Shown piece by piece: positions 33,576 to 44,119 of a stretch of 64,000 bases of DNA. The DNA comes from Malus domestica. Lineage: Eukaryota > Streptophyta > Magnoliopsida > Rosales > Rosaceae. Below the pieces are notes generated by a model that saw only the letters and a list, made by a program, of their open reading frames with translations, was not told the DNA's origin and made no database searches. Position 1 is the first letter of the stretch. The number at the start of each line of letters is the position of its first letter. The stretch spans positions 32,809,501-32,873,500 of the forward strand of contig NC_091670.1 of the NCBI RefSeq assembly GCF_042453785.1, in the 5' to 3' direction. A program made the position numbers and the translations under genes.

Positions 33576-34075
33576 TTATGGGAAGAAAAAAAAAAGAGGC
33601 AAAATACATGAACTAACATGATAATGTATATTTGACGTAAAAATTTTACAATTTTGAAATTTCAACCGTTAAATCATAATCATTTTATCTTTGAAAATTT
33701 AGGGTTTAATTCACCAAACTTCATTGCACAAACATCAAAATGACCTTTTCCTCTGTTTTTCAGCTTTCAACAACCACCGTCTCCTCTGCGGTAATTTTCC
33801 CATTTCTACTATGTTTTGCAATTTATTTCATCAAGGTTTTGTACTTGGTATTTTTGTATGCATTTTTCTCAATGACTAGTAATTGTGGTATTTTCATTTT
33901 TGATATTCTCAAGGGCTTTGTTTATGTCCACGGGTAGTTCATGGTTTTCTTGACAATTTTTTCAGCACCGCCATCTGTGTACAAATTCACTTTTATTTTA
34001 CCACGCGTCTGGACTAGTTACACAGCACACGATAGTTTTTTTCTGTAATTATTTATCGGGAAAATAATAAATTCT
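33576..34075. other. AT-rich spacer
   Basis: No gene is recognised. Short open frames here are hydrophobic and uninformative. Confidence 0.35.
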
Positions 34076-34689
34076 GGCTTCATTGAGACACTTAAGCCTG
34101 CAAGTGTTCAAGAAGTGTTCAAAAAGACCAATGATGCTCTCAGTGGCGTAGCTAGGATTTTCAAATAATGCGTCATAATATCAACCAAAAAAATCTCATT
34201 GGGTCATTTCGTCGAACACCTAATAGGCACCTGCCAATTCCTGTCAACATATCTCAAAAGTTTATGCCAACATATGTCGACAACTGCTATAATTTGTAGA
34301 GACTTGTCGAGAGTGGATGCAAGATACTTTGGGTAATGTTGAATTTTGTCAAGGCTATGATAGAACAAAATTAAAAAAGTAGGAGGACGAGGTTGTAATT
34401 TAGTTTGCTTATACGGGTCTAAACAATATACAAGCAAATATACATAAGATTTTTGAAGTTGTTAGAGGTCAAGAACAACTAATGACCCATGCTAGCTCCG
34501 TCAGTGGATGCTCAGAAACAAAGATATGATCGCCTTCGAGGCATTGCAGGGAGGATTCAGGCAGTGTTGGGGGACATAGCGACGCAAGGCGTGAGGGTGC
34601 AGTCAGCTGAGCTGGAGGGTTCCAAGAGCTACAGCTCTATTTATGATCTTCTTGTGCCTCGTTTACAAGAGGCTAATAAAGGAAATTAA
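34076..34689 (+). pseudogene. Unrecognised host coding fragment interrupted by a MITE
   Basis: The left part (34076-34138) reads GFIETLKPASVQEVFKKTNDA. The right part (34507-34689) reads DAQKQRYDRLRGIAGRIQAV and goes on through GDIATQGVRVQSAELEGSKS to end LVPRLQEANKGN at a stop. The two are separated by a 366-bp MITE with an 8-bp duplication. If the MITE and one copy of the duplication are left out, the frame runs on without a break through ...KKTNDAQKQRYDRL... The peptide is charged and helical. I do not recognise the family. No upstream exon, start codon or clear acceptor is visible, so this looks like the last exon of a gene fragment. Confidence 0.5.
34141..34506. mobile_element. hAT-type MITE inside a coding fragment
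   Basis: The termini are CAGTGGCGTAGCTAGGA on the left and, in reverse complement, CACTGACGGAGCTAGCA on the right. This is the CAGTGGCGGAGCTAG-like end seen in many plant hAT elements. GATGCTCT (34133-34140) and GATGCTCA (34507-34514) are a target-site duplication matching at 7 of 8 bases. The 366-bp body carries no recognisable gene. Confidence 0.8.
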
Positions 34690-36209
34690 GGCATGATTAG
34701 AGGAAATCGAGTTTGATTGAGATAAATCGAGGTACAATGGCAAGTAACAATAGAATGCGGTTAATTGTAAACGAGGTAAATGAATTAACTAGACTTGAAA
34801 TAGCACTCCCACATATGGATAAAAACCAAAATTTGATGGAGATAAATCGAGGTTTCATCCAATGGCGGCGTCAGAATTTCAGCTTAGAAGAGGTCTAAAT
34901 TTTTTATCTTAAAGTGCTCTTACGATATAAGAAGAATAAGGATCTGTCATGCCCTAAGTATCGACAACCATTATTTGAATTTGGTGTCACGTTGTTCTTG
35001 TCATCATTTTCCTCAACTCTAACCCATGTCAAGTATCATGACTTAGATACAAAATAAAAGTCATTGTAAGTGGTGAGGGGAAGAAGGAAGGAGGATGTGA
35101 ATAAAGCAAAAATAAAAATAAAAACCAAACTCCCGCCTACTTTCTGTCTCTCTCTCTTTTGATCAACTAAGTTCCTGTAAACTCACAATGACGCCAGTTA
35201 ATTGCATATGAGCCACCAGCCTCAAATCGAACCTAGTGAAAGAAATAAGGAAAAGATTCTGATTTAGGTCATAATCCCCTGAAATGTCTTTGGACCTCAC
35301 AAGAATAACTCCAGTTTTTTGTGTGAAAAAAATATGTTAAGGTAGGCCCGGGACCATTCTGGTCTCTTCATGGCTCGCCCATGGTATCACCTAGTGATCT
35401 CCTGCACACAAAAATTGGAGGTCCTCAGTCGACCTGGGTTTACTTATGAGAAAAAATGACTATGATTTCAAATCATGCGTTTACTAGCACTTTAGGGAAT
35501 GCATAAGTTATGTATTTCCATCAATTTCAAGTATGGGATACCTGAAAAAAGAAGATATCCCATTAACATATGGAGGGTTGTCTAATGCTACATACCTAAT
35601 CCTTCACGTCCTCATCTTTCTAGTCCTTCATTTGTTCATATCACCATACTATATAAGGAAACATGCCTAAGAACAATAGAAAATTCAGTACAGAAAAAAT
35701 TGTTACTTGTAGAGCAAAATTTACATTTCGACATGTACTTGAAATGTGACTCTAACGCTACAATTCATTAAAATCAAAATTTGTTTGATTCAGGAATAAC
35801 TAATCAACATCCTCGATATCGCTTCTCCGAAAAGGAAAATCATTATCTGGAGAGCAAGATTTGCACTTTCTGACATGGTATGTACTTAGGATGTAACTCC
35901 GACTCTACAATTCGAAAAAATACATTGAAAACCCGAAAAATAGATTGATGAGGAGGAGGAAATTGCAATTGCCCTGGTAGATTTCCAAAACCAATTAGCC
36001 AATCAACAAGATCTCAATTAATAATTAGCACTAATCCACACCATCATCAATAATAAAATTAAAACTCTTCTATTCATCCACTGCTAGTCTTCTCGTCTTT
36101 ATTCTGGACGGTGATATCTAGACACCTCTTTTTATTTTCACGAAATTAACCCTAACCCGAAATTCAAGAACCAAAATTAAAAACGGTAACTTTCCTTCAA
36201 ATTATATAT
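34690..36209. other. Intergenic region
   Basis: No gene is visible. Two diverged direct copies of a block with AGAGCAA-ATTT-CA and a following CTACAATTC occur at about 35707 and 35849. The right end is the 3' flank of the SKP1-like gene. Confidence 0.4.
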
Positions 36210-36833
36210 TCAGTCTTCATCGACTCCTTCAAAAGCCCAAGCATACTCCTCGCGAAGCTTCTGTTCTTCCTCGGGCGTGTAATCGCTCTCGACGCCGAAC
36301 AACTTCCTCACGTGCTCGACGCTCTTGTTCTTGATCCGATCCGCCACGGTCTGGTTCAGCACTTCCAGCAATAGATCGACGTGCAAGAAGTCGGCGGCCA
36401 GGATCAGCTCCATCACGCGGTCGGTTGTTAACTCCCTGACGAAATCGGTGCTGATTTTCCTCAGCTCCTTCCTCCACGCCTCATCGTGCTCCACTTTCCG
36501 ATGCAGATGTTGGGTTTTGGTGCAGAAATCGATGATGTTCACGAGCTCCGCGCTGTGCACGTTCGGCAACGGCATCACCATGTCGCCGACGCCCTCGTCC
36601 TGGAAGAACGACTTGACGGTCTGGAACTGCATCGCGATATCCCCGTCGATCTCGAAGACCTCGCCGTCGGAGGTCTTGAGGGAGATCTTCTTCTTTTCCG
36701 CGCCGTCGTTTTCCGTCGTAGACGGCGCCTCGGAGGCGGAGGCGGAGGCGGAGGCGGAGGCTTCACTCTTGTTTTCCTCGGTGGCAGAGGCGGAGGAGGC
36801 GGGGTCTTCAATCTTCTTCTCCTCGGTCGACAT
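36210..36833 (-). CDS. SKP1-like protein with acidic/Ala-Ser N-terminal extension
   Basis: The intronless ORF encodes 207 residues against about 160 for standard plant SKP1 proteins. The first 50 or so residues (MSTEEKKIEDPASSASATEE, then an (AS)n run) are an extra acidic low-complexity extension. The Skp1 POZ fold starts at KKISLKTSDGEVFEIDGDIA. The C-terminal F-box-binding half contains LILAADFLHVDLLLEVLNQT, VADRIKNKSVEHVRKLFGVE and TPEEEQKLREEYAWAFE. SKP1 links F-box proteins to cullin-1 in SCF ubiquitin ligases. A GVDED tail follows WAFE, where classical members stop. The frame is open further upstream to 36899, but that codon is TTG, so the ATG at 36833 is the start. A TATA box 75 bp upstream agrees. 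Sequence divergence from ASK1 is high, suggesting a specialised paralogue. Confidence 0.88.
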   Translation of the reverse strand: MSTEEKKIEDPASSASATEENKSEASASASASASEAPSTTENDGAEKKKISLKTSDGEVFEIDGDIAMQFQTVKSFFQDEGVGDMVMPLPNVHSAELVNIIDFCTKTQHLHRKVEHDEAWRKELRKISTDFVRELTTDRVMELILAADFLHVDLLLEVLNQTVADRIKNKSVEHVRKLFGVESDYTPEEEQKLREEYAWAFEGVDED

Positions 36834-36907
36834 GTCGTTTTCGGATGGATTCACGAAGGTGGGGTTGGAAAATGAATAGTGGTGAAATTGGGAAGACAAA
36901 GAAGGGG

Positions 36908-36916
36908 ATTATATAG
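36908..36916 (-). promoter_or_regulatory. TATA box of the SKP1-like gene
   Basis: On the minus strand CTATATAAT lies 75 bp upstream of the ATG at 36833. A start site 30 bp downstream gives a 5' UTR of about 50 nt and excludes the upstream in-frame TTG at 36899 from the transcript. Confidence 0.6.
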
Positions 36917-36919
36917 GGG

Positions 36920-38102
36920 CGCATTAATGATTTTCGAAAGGAATTTGGGAGTAGGATTAGTGAATGAACCCTAAAAACATGACATTTGTTGAAAATTCGG
37001 CGAAAAATTAGGGAGTTTTTGACATTGGTTTTTAATCGTTAATCGTAATTATTGTTTGCTAATCACACATTGGGACGGGAAAGCATGAAATATGGGCAAG
37101 GAAATAGAGAAGACTTAGTGCCCGCGTGAGGAGGAAGACCGGGTAAGTGTAGGAGAAAGGCCGGGCGGTGGCTAAAATATCCTAATAAGTCCTTCAAAAA
37201 GAATAAACCACAAAATTTACTTCCATCTTTTGCTGCCACCTCAACCAAATTATACTTTATGTGAAATGAGAGTAAAAGGTTAATACTTTTTTTTTTTTTT
37301 GACAAATGATAATACGGTGGGGGAGCGTACTAAGCAAGATAATATAGAGTGTACGGGTAAATTGAAATTTGATGTAGGGTGTAGGGCTCATAGCTAAAAA
37401 TAAACCAAGGTAAATAAGAGGTGTAACTTTTTTGTGAACTTACCTTTACTAAAAGAGTGAACATTTTCAATAATATATGAAAAAGTATGTGTGTCAAATA
37501 GATGGACAAATCTTCACGGGGATGTTATATATTACCAAATCATCTATTTGTTCGATACAATTTGAATGATAAACAGAATGAGCGATTCTAATTACGATGT
37601 TTGCACAAATACATTCGTCGCGGTTGGGCGGATGAATGTGTTATCCTAAATATATGTTACATATATCAAACTTCTAATGTAATCATATATTGTATCTTGT
37701 ATAAGAGTGATATGATAATTAATTCAGTGAACAAGGTTTACAAACCTCTCAAGTTGAGTAATTCTTACCCCAATCAAGAAACCAAAACCAAAACCAAAAC
37801 CCTAACATCCAAACTTTCACCTCGGATCTCCTTCTCAACACTTCCCATCGTAGGCTCGTACGAAACCAAAACAAAGCCGGAAAGGAATGAATTGAATCTG
37901 TATGCGAATATATATTGAAAGACCAACATAACGAAAGAAGAGATGAGCGAATTAGTAGTTACTTTTCACAACATACAAAGTTTGAAATTTAATTAACAAA
38001 GAAACAAAGCAAGCTTAAAAATGGACATTGTATCCTTTGTATTAAAGGCCTACTCTACAAAAATGACACGATTGAAGTTTTTCGGTTCGAGATAGGCGCC
38101 AA
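36920..38102. other. Spacer between SKP1-like and helicase genes
   Basis: Nothing that I can identify. It contains the SKP1-like promoter, AT-rich DNA and the 3' flank of the helicase gene. An (AAACCA)n-like run lies near 37780. Confidence 0.4.
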
Positions 38103-40512
38103 TTACTTGTCAGATTTTTCCCTTTTCCTCTTCTTGCTCCTTTTCTTCAGTAAACCTTTCTCTTCTAGCATCTTTAGCTTTTGTTTCTTCCGTTCTTGTT
38201 CTTTCTCTTCAAACCCATCATCCAGCATCTTCATCTTTGCAACACGCCTGGCCTTGAAAACCTGCGCGTTCAAGTTATAATACATAAGCAAATATTTCCG
38301 AAACTAAAAGTGGGTGTTGATGACTAGCTTTTCAACAAGCTTTACTTAACCAATAGGTCGTCCATGTATTTCAATCATTTCTTTCAAATGAAAAAATGCA
38401 ATACCTTGGTAATATCAGCAAGAGCGTCGTTTTCCTTGCATTCAAATTCCTCCATTTGTTTCCCTACAACTTCTTCTATTTTCTTAACAAGGTTTACCTC
38501 TTTCTGCAAAAAAGCAATCTCCCTTGTTAACAAAACACATAATCACTTTTTTTCAAACAAATAATATTTTTCTTCTTCAAACAAAAGTAGAAAGAAAAAC
38601 ATCATCCCCCCAATTCTCAATTGTTGGAATTATGAACTACAAGTGAACGACCACCTCAAGATTTCTTTAATTGGAGGGAGGAAACTAGGAGAGAGATTAC
38701 TGAGCTACAAGTTGCTAACAATAACCCATTTCGCTATGACCAATTCTGCTACTGCTACTTACTTGGGTAATGAAGCTGATGGCTAAACCTCCTCTGCCTG
38801 CTCTTGCAGTACGCCCCACGCGGTGAACATAATCCGTTGGATCCCTTTAAGTACATGGCAATTAGATTCTACTTGAACTACATTTTCTCAGAAGGTAGCA
38901 ATAATAGGTCAACTGGAATAAAACCTTGGAATGTCGTAATTGATTACTAGGTCGACTGTCGGAATGTCCAAACCACGATTGGCAACATCAGTTGCAAGCA
39001 ACACAGGAACCTGTCCAGATTTGAATCGATGTAATGCAGCAAGTCTTAGAGACTGGGACTTGAATGAATACAACGCTGAAAATCTTTGATCAAGCTCCTC
39101 TAGTAACAAACTCAAAAGGTGACAAGTCCTGCTCACACATCATAAAATCATAATTTGATAATTATTTAATAGTGTATGTCAATTGGTTAGCCGTTCAACA
39201 AACGAGCCAATCATGGCACTATAACATATGACAAATATCGGAAAAGAGAGATACCTGCATTTTGCAACAAATATGATGGCCGAGCGAACACCCATATCTT
39301 CAAGTTTAGACAAAATGTGTACCAGATAAACATCCTTCACACTTTTTGGTTTGTAAACATATTGCTGCTTTAGAGTGTCAACTGTTCTGAAACCTTCATA
39401 TGCCTCGTACTTGTATGCCTTATTTGCAGAAGGTCTATTCAGTGCTCGGAGTTCACTTGTCATAGTTGCAGAAAATAACAGAGTTTGCCGACTCTTTGGC
39501 AAGCACTCAAACACAGCTCTCAGCTCCTCTTCAAAGCCAACATCCAATAATCTATCTGCTTCATCCAGAACTAGAAACTGAAACGAAATTAAATATTCTA
39601 TAAGTACAGAATTCATAGTGAAGATGACATGCTGAATCCGTCGTTGTTATCTTCGTCAAATCACCAATTAATTAAAGATCCTAATGTTGCCATAGATAAA
39701 CAAATTTTCGAATTTGTTACAATTGTCCTATTCAGATCATCATTACTTTAAAAAAATTCTTAGCTTCCCATCCATATCCGTTTTCAAAAAGAAGCCGAAA
39801 ACTCAGTTAAATCGCGCATTACACCATGTAACCACATTGCAATCTCAAACAATACAAAATAATTGACCAAATTACTGACGAAAACAAAATGGCAGATACC
39901 AGTTACCTTGGTGTTAGAGAACACAGGACGAATATCCTTCTGGCCAAGCATAACCTTAATCCTCCCCGGCGTGGCGATCACCACATGCGGTCTAGCCGTC
40001 AAGCTCTGAGTTTGAGTCAAGCTATCCATGCCTCCGACAACCACAGAGCACCGCAAGTGTAAAGACGCCCCCAGAGCCCTAAACTGCTCGGCCAACTGAT
40101 ACGCCAGCTCCCTCGTCGGCGTGACCACCAGTGCGAAAACCCCGAAAGGGTTCTCGGAGAGCCGCTGCAGAATCGGCAGAGCGAACGCCGCCGTCTTGCC
40201 GCTACCGGTCTGGGCGATGCCCAGCACGTCCCGGCCCGCTAAGATTTCGGGGATGCAGTGGGATTGGACCGCCGTGGGCTTTTTCATACCGAGCTCGTCG
40301 CATGTTCGGAGGACCCAGTCGGCGAGGCCGAGGTCGGCGAATGTGGCGGCGGAGTCGGGGTTAGGGTTTGTGGATTTTTCTATTTGGAGGTCAGGGGCGG
40401 AGGGGGCAGCGGTTGCGGCGGGGTTAGGGTTTTTGGAGAGTTTTGGGGATTTGGTTGCTGAGGGTTTGAAGAGAGGGAAGCCGACGGAGACTGTGTTTTC
40501 TTCTTCGGCCAT
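38103..40512 (-). CDS. RH36: DEAD-box ATP-dependent RNA helicase, RH36/Dbp8/DDX49 type
   Basis: Six exons on the minus strand (40512-39907, 39577-39255, 39128-38925, 38844-38763, 38503-38405, 38261-38103) join into 490 residues, about the length of Arabidopsis RH36 (SLOW WALKER 3). All helicase motifs are present: a Q motif region ([12 protein letters not shown]), motif I AQTGSGKT (about 100-107), [14 protein letters not shown], motif II DEAD at 207-210, [24 protein letters not shown] and motif [15 protein letters not shown] (about 383-395). The C-terminus is a Lys/Arg-rich tail ([16 protein letters not shown]) typical of nucleolar proteins. Dbp8-type helicases act in 40S ribosomal-subunit assembly and pre-rRNA cleavage, and in plants are needed for female gametophyte development. 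The gene looks intact. A Harbinger transposon begins 141 bp upstream of its ATG. Confidence 0.93.
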
Positions 40513-40864
40513 CGTGTTTTGGTTTCGCGGAAGGTGGCGGCTGAAAGTTTTAACCTTTGAGTAGGGTGTGACAGAAACGACACCGCTTGGCTGCTAATTA
40601 TTAGCGCCAAAATTAAAATAAGGGCTAACTGCATTTTACACTATAAGATATAAGAGCAACTCCAGTGTAGGAGCCCTCTCCCCACGCTATTCACTATTTA
40701 ATCCACCTAGTGAACAGTACATGCCCTTAATGAATATTGCATTCCCCTCGCAATTGCCTTTTGCATCTCCACCCCTGCACTGAATAGCCCTGGCAATTGG
40801 CAATAAAATATTAGTATTTTTTTTATTTATAAAATAATACATAATAATTTTATTTGTAATTTCG

Positions 40865-41245
40865 GATAAGATTTTTAATCGTTCTCATTGCACCACGTGT
40901 CATTATTCGAAAAGCCAATAGCAATAAATTTTTTGTATTTTTGTATTTATAAAATAATTCAAAAGAATTTTATTTGTTATTTCAGATAAGATTTTTAATT
41001 GTTCTAGTTGCGTCACGTGCCATCATCCGCACAGACAATTATTGGTGATGGATTTCCGATAAGATTTTTAATCGTTGTGTCAAGGCACATGTCATTATCT
41101 GAAAAGACAATTATTGGTAATGAATTTCTGATAAGATTTTTAACCAATCACATCGTGTCACGTGTCACAATCCGATTACAATCTTTGAGGATGGATTTCC
41201 ACCAGATTTTTAACGAATGACGGCATACCACGTGGCATTATCTAC
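40865..41245 (+). repeat. Five subterminal direct repeats of the Harbinger element
   Basis: Copies start near 40865, 40985, 41058, 41130 and 41203. Each has AGATTTTTAA followed about 20 bp later by a CACGTG(T/C)CAT-like core, and most end with a CAATTATTGGTAATG-type block. Spacing is about 72 bp, or 120 bp for the first. Subterminal repeats often serve as transposase or accessory-protein binding sites. Confidence 0.7.
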
Positions 41246-41446
41246 AACCTAATCCTTTCTGAATCCTCCATATAATCCACCATCCATTCTCATAAATCTC
41301 ATACCAATTTTCTCAAGATCTCTATCATTATTCATAGTTTCTGCTTCCTTCTTCGCCAAAATCCCTATCATTCATTATTCATAGTTTTTGTTTCCTTCTT
41401 CACCAAAATCCCTATCATTATTCATAGTTTCTGCTTCCTTCTTACA

Positions 41447-42675
41447 ATGTCTTCTTCTTCTTCTTCAAAGATGATATGGGAAATCAATCAAGAAGAGGAA
41501 GAATTGTTTAACCAATTAGAATGAATGTTCAATGTTGGGGATTGGGCCCAAAATGAGATGGAAGAGGATGACGAACGTAGACGGAGAAATGATGAATCAA
41601 GAATTGTAGGAGCCTCACAATCCTGCCGAGTCGTCCAAGCTGTGGCTCATATCTGTAGGCCCAACCGTGCTGTAAACATTGATAGAAATAGGCAACGACG
41701 AGGTCAGAAGCTCTTGGACGATTATTTTGTCCGTAACAATGCATTCCATGATACATACTTCCGACGTCGTTTTAGAATGGAATGACATTTGTTCAACAAA
41801 ATCATGGGCGCTGTTTGCAACCATGATTCTTACTTTGTGCAAAAGTCGGATACTTTTGGTGCTATGGGTCTCCTGCCTGAGCAAAAAATTACTGCTGCCT
41901 TGCGGATACTTGCATATAGAGTAGCTGCAGACTAAGTGGACGAGATAACGAGGATGGGAAAATCAACCATTCTCGAGTCCCTGATGAGGTTTTGTTCGGC
42001 AATCGAATCTATCTACACCGCAGAGTACCTCCGGAGACCTACTCATATGGACTTGCAAAGGCTTCTGAAGAAAGGCAAGATGCGAGGTTTTCCAGGGATG
42101 ATTGGAAGCATTGATTGTATGCACTGGACTTGGAAAAATTGTCCAAGTGCATGTCAAGGCGCTTATAGGGACAGAAAAGGATAAAAAAAAATCATTTTAG
42201 AGGCGATGACATCTTTTGATACATGGATTTGACACGCTTTTTTCGGAGTTCCGGGAGCTCAAAATGACCTCAACGTCCTTACCCAATCCCCAGTGTTCAA
42301 CGATGTCCTGCAAGGAAAGGCACCAAAAGTCACGTATGAGGTCAACGAACGTATGTACGACGGGCCATACTACCTAGCTAATGGCATTACCCAAGGTGGT
42401 CAACATTTGTCAAAACAGTGCCACGTCCGCGAAGTGCAAAGGAAAAACACTTTGCAAGATGTCAAGAGGGGTGCATGAAGGATGTGGAGCATTGTTTCGG
42501 TATCCTCCAAGCTCGCTGGGCAATCATTAGGGGTGCTGCCAGATTGTTTGATGTAGAGTCACTTCGATCCATCATGATGACGTGCATCATTCTTCACAAC
42601 ATGATTATGGAAGATGAGTACGATTATGAAGCCGTTGATGAATATGAGCTAGACACGATGAACACTGGGGATTGA
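41447..42675 (+). pseudogene. HARBI1/ALP1-like DDE transposase, degraded
   Basis: The ATG at 41447 opens MSSSSSSKMIWEINQEEEEL, which soon hits a stop. Further pieces in shifting frames are DEITRMGKSTILESLMRFCS, YLRRPTHMDLQRLLKKGKM, RGFPGMIGSIDCMHWTWKNC, FFGVPGAQNDLNVL, GPYYLANGI, KDVEHCFGILQARWAII and MMTCIILHNMI. These carry all three acidic positions expected in Harbinger nucleases: D in IDCMHW, D in NDLNVL and E in DVEHCFG. At least four stops or frame changes interrupt the gene. The enzyme would cut and paste the element at TWA targets together with the MYB-like partner. Related host proteins (ALP1 type) are intact single frames, so this copy is a transposon gene rather than a domesticated one. 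Confidence 0.85.
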
Positions 42676-43401
42676 GCAAGGACATTGAGGTCATAATCAT
42701 CTTCATCATGATCATGCGAGGCATGCTCGGGTGTAAAGTGTAGAGGGATGCTGTTCATGAAAACTTTTGGACCGACATGCACAACTCTAAATTTAGGACA
42801 ATCTTTGACAATATTCCAACATTCAAACGAGGTGAATGTTTTGTTTTTTGCTTTTGGTTTTGGCACCATACCAAGCTTGTGCTTGAAGTTCCTGCACAAT
42901 GCAGGAGAATAAATAATTATAATGAAAGTAGGTAACAAATAAATAATACAAACAAATAATTATAATGAAAGTAGGTAACAAATAATACAAACAAATAAAT
43001 ATAATGAAAGTAGCTAACAAATAATTATAATGAAAGTAGGTAACAAATAAATAATACAAACAAATAAATATAATGAAAGTAGCTAACAAATAATACAAAC
43101 AAATAAATAATATAATGTTACCTGATCTGCTAAATTTTTCCCACTTCGAAGATCCACTAGCTTGTGCCAAGGCGTCACTCCACGTACTAAACGATTGACT
43201 AAGTAATTTCCAACGACTGGACATCGATTCTTTAGTTCTTTGCCCACCCATTTTCTCAAGATAATTGGTATGAATAAAACTCCACATTTCTCGCAACTGC
43301 ATCTCATTACCCGTAATCGAATCATGAGTAACTTGAACCCAACTAGTACACAACGCAACATCTTCAAGAAGCGTCCAATTCGTACCTGCTTGAGTAGTCA
43401 T
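42624..43401 (-). pseudogene. Harbinger MYB/SANT-like accessory protein, degraded
   Basis: From the ATG at 43401 the minus strand reads TNWTLLEDVALCTSWVQVTH and EMWSFIHTNYLEKMGG, then RTKESMSSRWKLLSQSFSTW. This is the trihelix/SANT-like DNA-binding part of PIF/Harbinger ORF1 proteins. A tandem-repeat intron follows (about 42892-43121, donor CAG/GTAACA, acceptor TTGTGCAG). After it, TFTSFECWNIVKDCPKF and VVHVGPKVFMNS correspond to the C-terminal domain of the same family. The two halves and the sequence around KNLADQ lie in different frames, so the gene is broken. The partner protein normally binds the element ends and brings the transposase into the nucleus. Confidence 0.7.
42905..43116. repeat. 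AT-rich minisatellite in the accessory-gene intron
   Basis: Units built from AATTATAATGAAAGTAG and GTAACAAATAAATAATACAA repeat about four to five times with variable lengths (roughly 36-60 bp). Translation in all frames gives a repetitive aromatic peptide that is not a real protein. Confidence 0.85.
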
Positions 43402-44119
43402 TTTGTTGGAAAAAAAAATTGGATTGAAACTTTGAGAGAAAGATAGGAATGTGGTTAAAAATAGTTGAGAAAATATGAAATTGTGGTGTAGGGTAGAAGA
43501 TAATGAGAAAGTATTTATAGAAAAGTAAAATCAATTTTTTTTTATAATTTTTCATAATTTTTTTTCGGATTTTTTTCGGATTTTTTACATTTTTTTTAAT
43601 TTTTATTCACCTAATTAATCTCTACCTTTGGATTTAAAAAATTTAAATTCCAACACTCCAGATTGTGCCACGTGTCACAACAGTAACATTTTAGATTTTT
43701 AAACTGTTTTTTTTAATTTACAAAGCCTAATAACGTGGACCGTTGATCTTAGATCAAATGGATGAAATTAAATGAGACTTTTAAATGTTTTTTACCGTTG
43801 GAAATCCAACGGTCCATAAAATAGGACTGTTTCAATCGAACGGACATGGGGAAGCCATGTGGCTTCCCCAACGGTAATAATTAAACTGAGCGCTGTGGGC
43901 CCCAGGCCTGTTTTTTTGTTTGAAGACATGCGCCCACGCGCGCGTGACACTTACGCGCCTGACGCCCTCGAGCTCTCGGGCTGGCAATCCTTGACGGGCC
44001 TACTCCTCGGGCCTCGCCTGTCGCTTGGGCTTCCCAACGCTGGAGGTCATCCCCCCAACAATTTGTTACTGTTTGGAGGCTTGGCCCCCGAGCAACCTCC
44101 CTCGCTGGAGGTGCTCTAA

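Larger units (their letters stand above)
40654..44116 (+). mobile_element. PIF/Harbinger DNA transposon with both genes and TAA target-site duplication
   Basis: The 3463-bp element begins GAGCAACTCCAGTGTAGGAG and its right end, read in reverse complement, begins GAGCACCTCCAGCGAGGGAG, matching PIF/Harbinger termini. TAA flanks it at 40651-40653 and 44117-44119 (target TWA). It carries a DDE transposase gene on the plus strand and a MYB/SANT-like accessory gene on the minus strand, facing each other. The left 600 bp holds five direct subterminal repeats. Both genes are damaged, so the copy is not autonomous, but the ends are well preserved. Confidence 0.9.

Noticed and set aside
36325-36879. 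Long plus-strand and alternative-frame ORFs across the SKP1-like gene
   Set aside because: They arise from the GC-rich, codon-biased SKP1 sequence on the opposite strand. Only the minus-strand frame has domain content.
36834-36899. Longer N-terminus of the SKP1-like protein (22 further residues)
   Set aside because: The upstream first codon is TTG, not ATG, and it lies only some 10-15 bp after the TATA box, so it is probably upstream of the transcription start.
42905-43116. Regular repeat array that could be mistaken for a CRISPR or a membrane-protein gene
   Set aside because: Units are AT-rich, variable in length and have no unique spacers. The host is a plant. It is an intronic minisatellite of a transposon gene.
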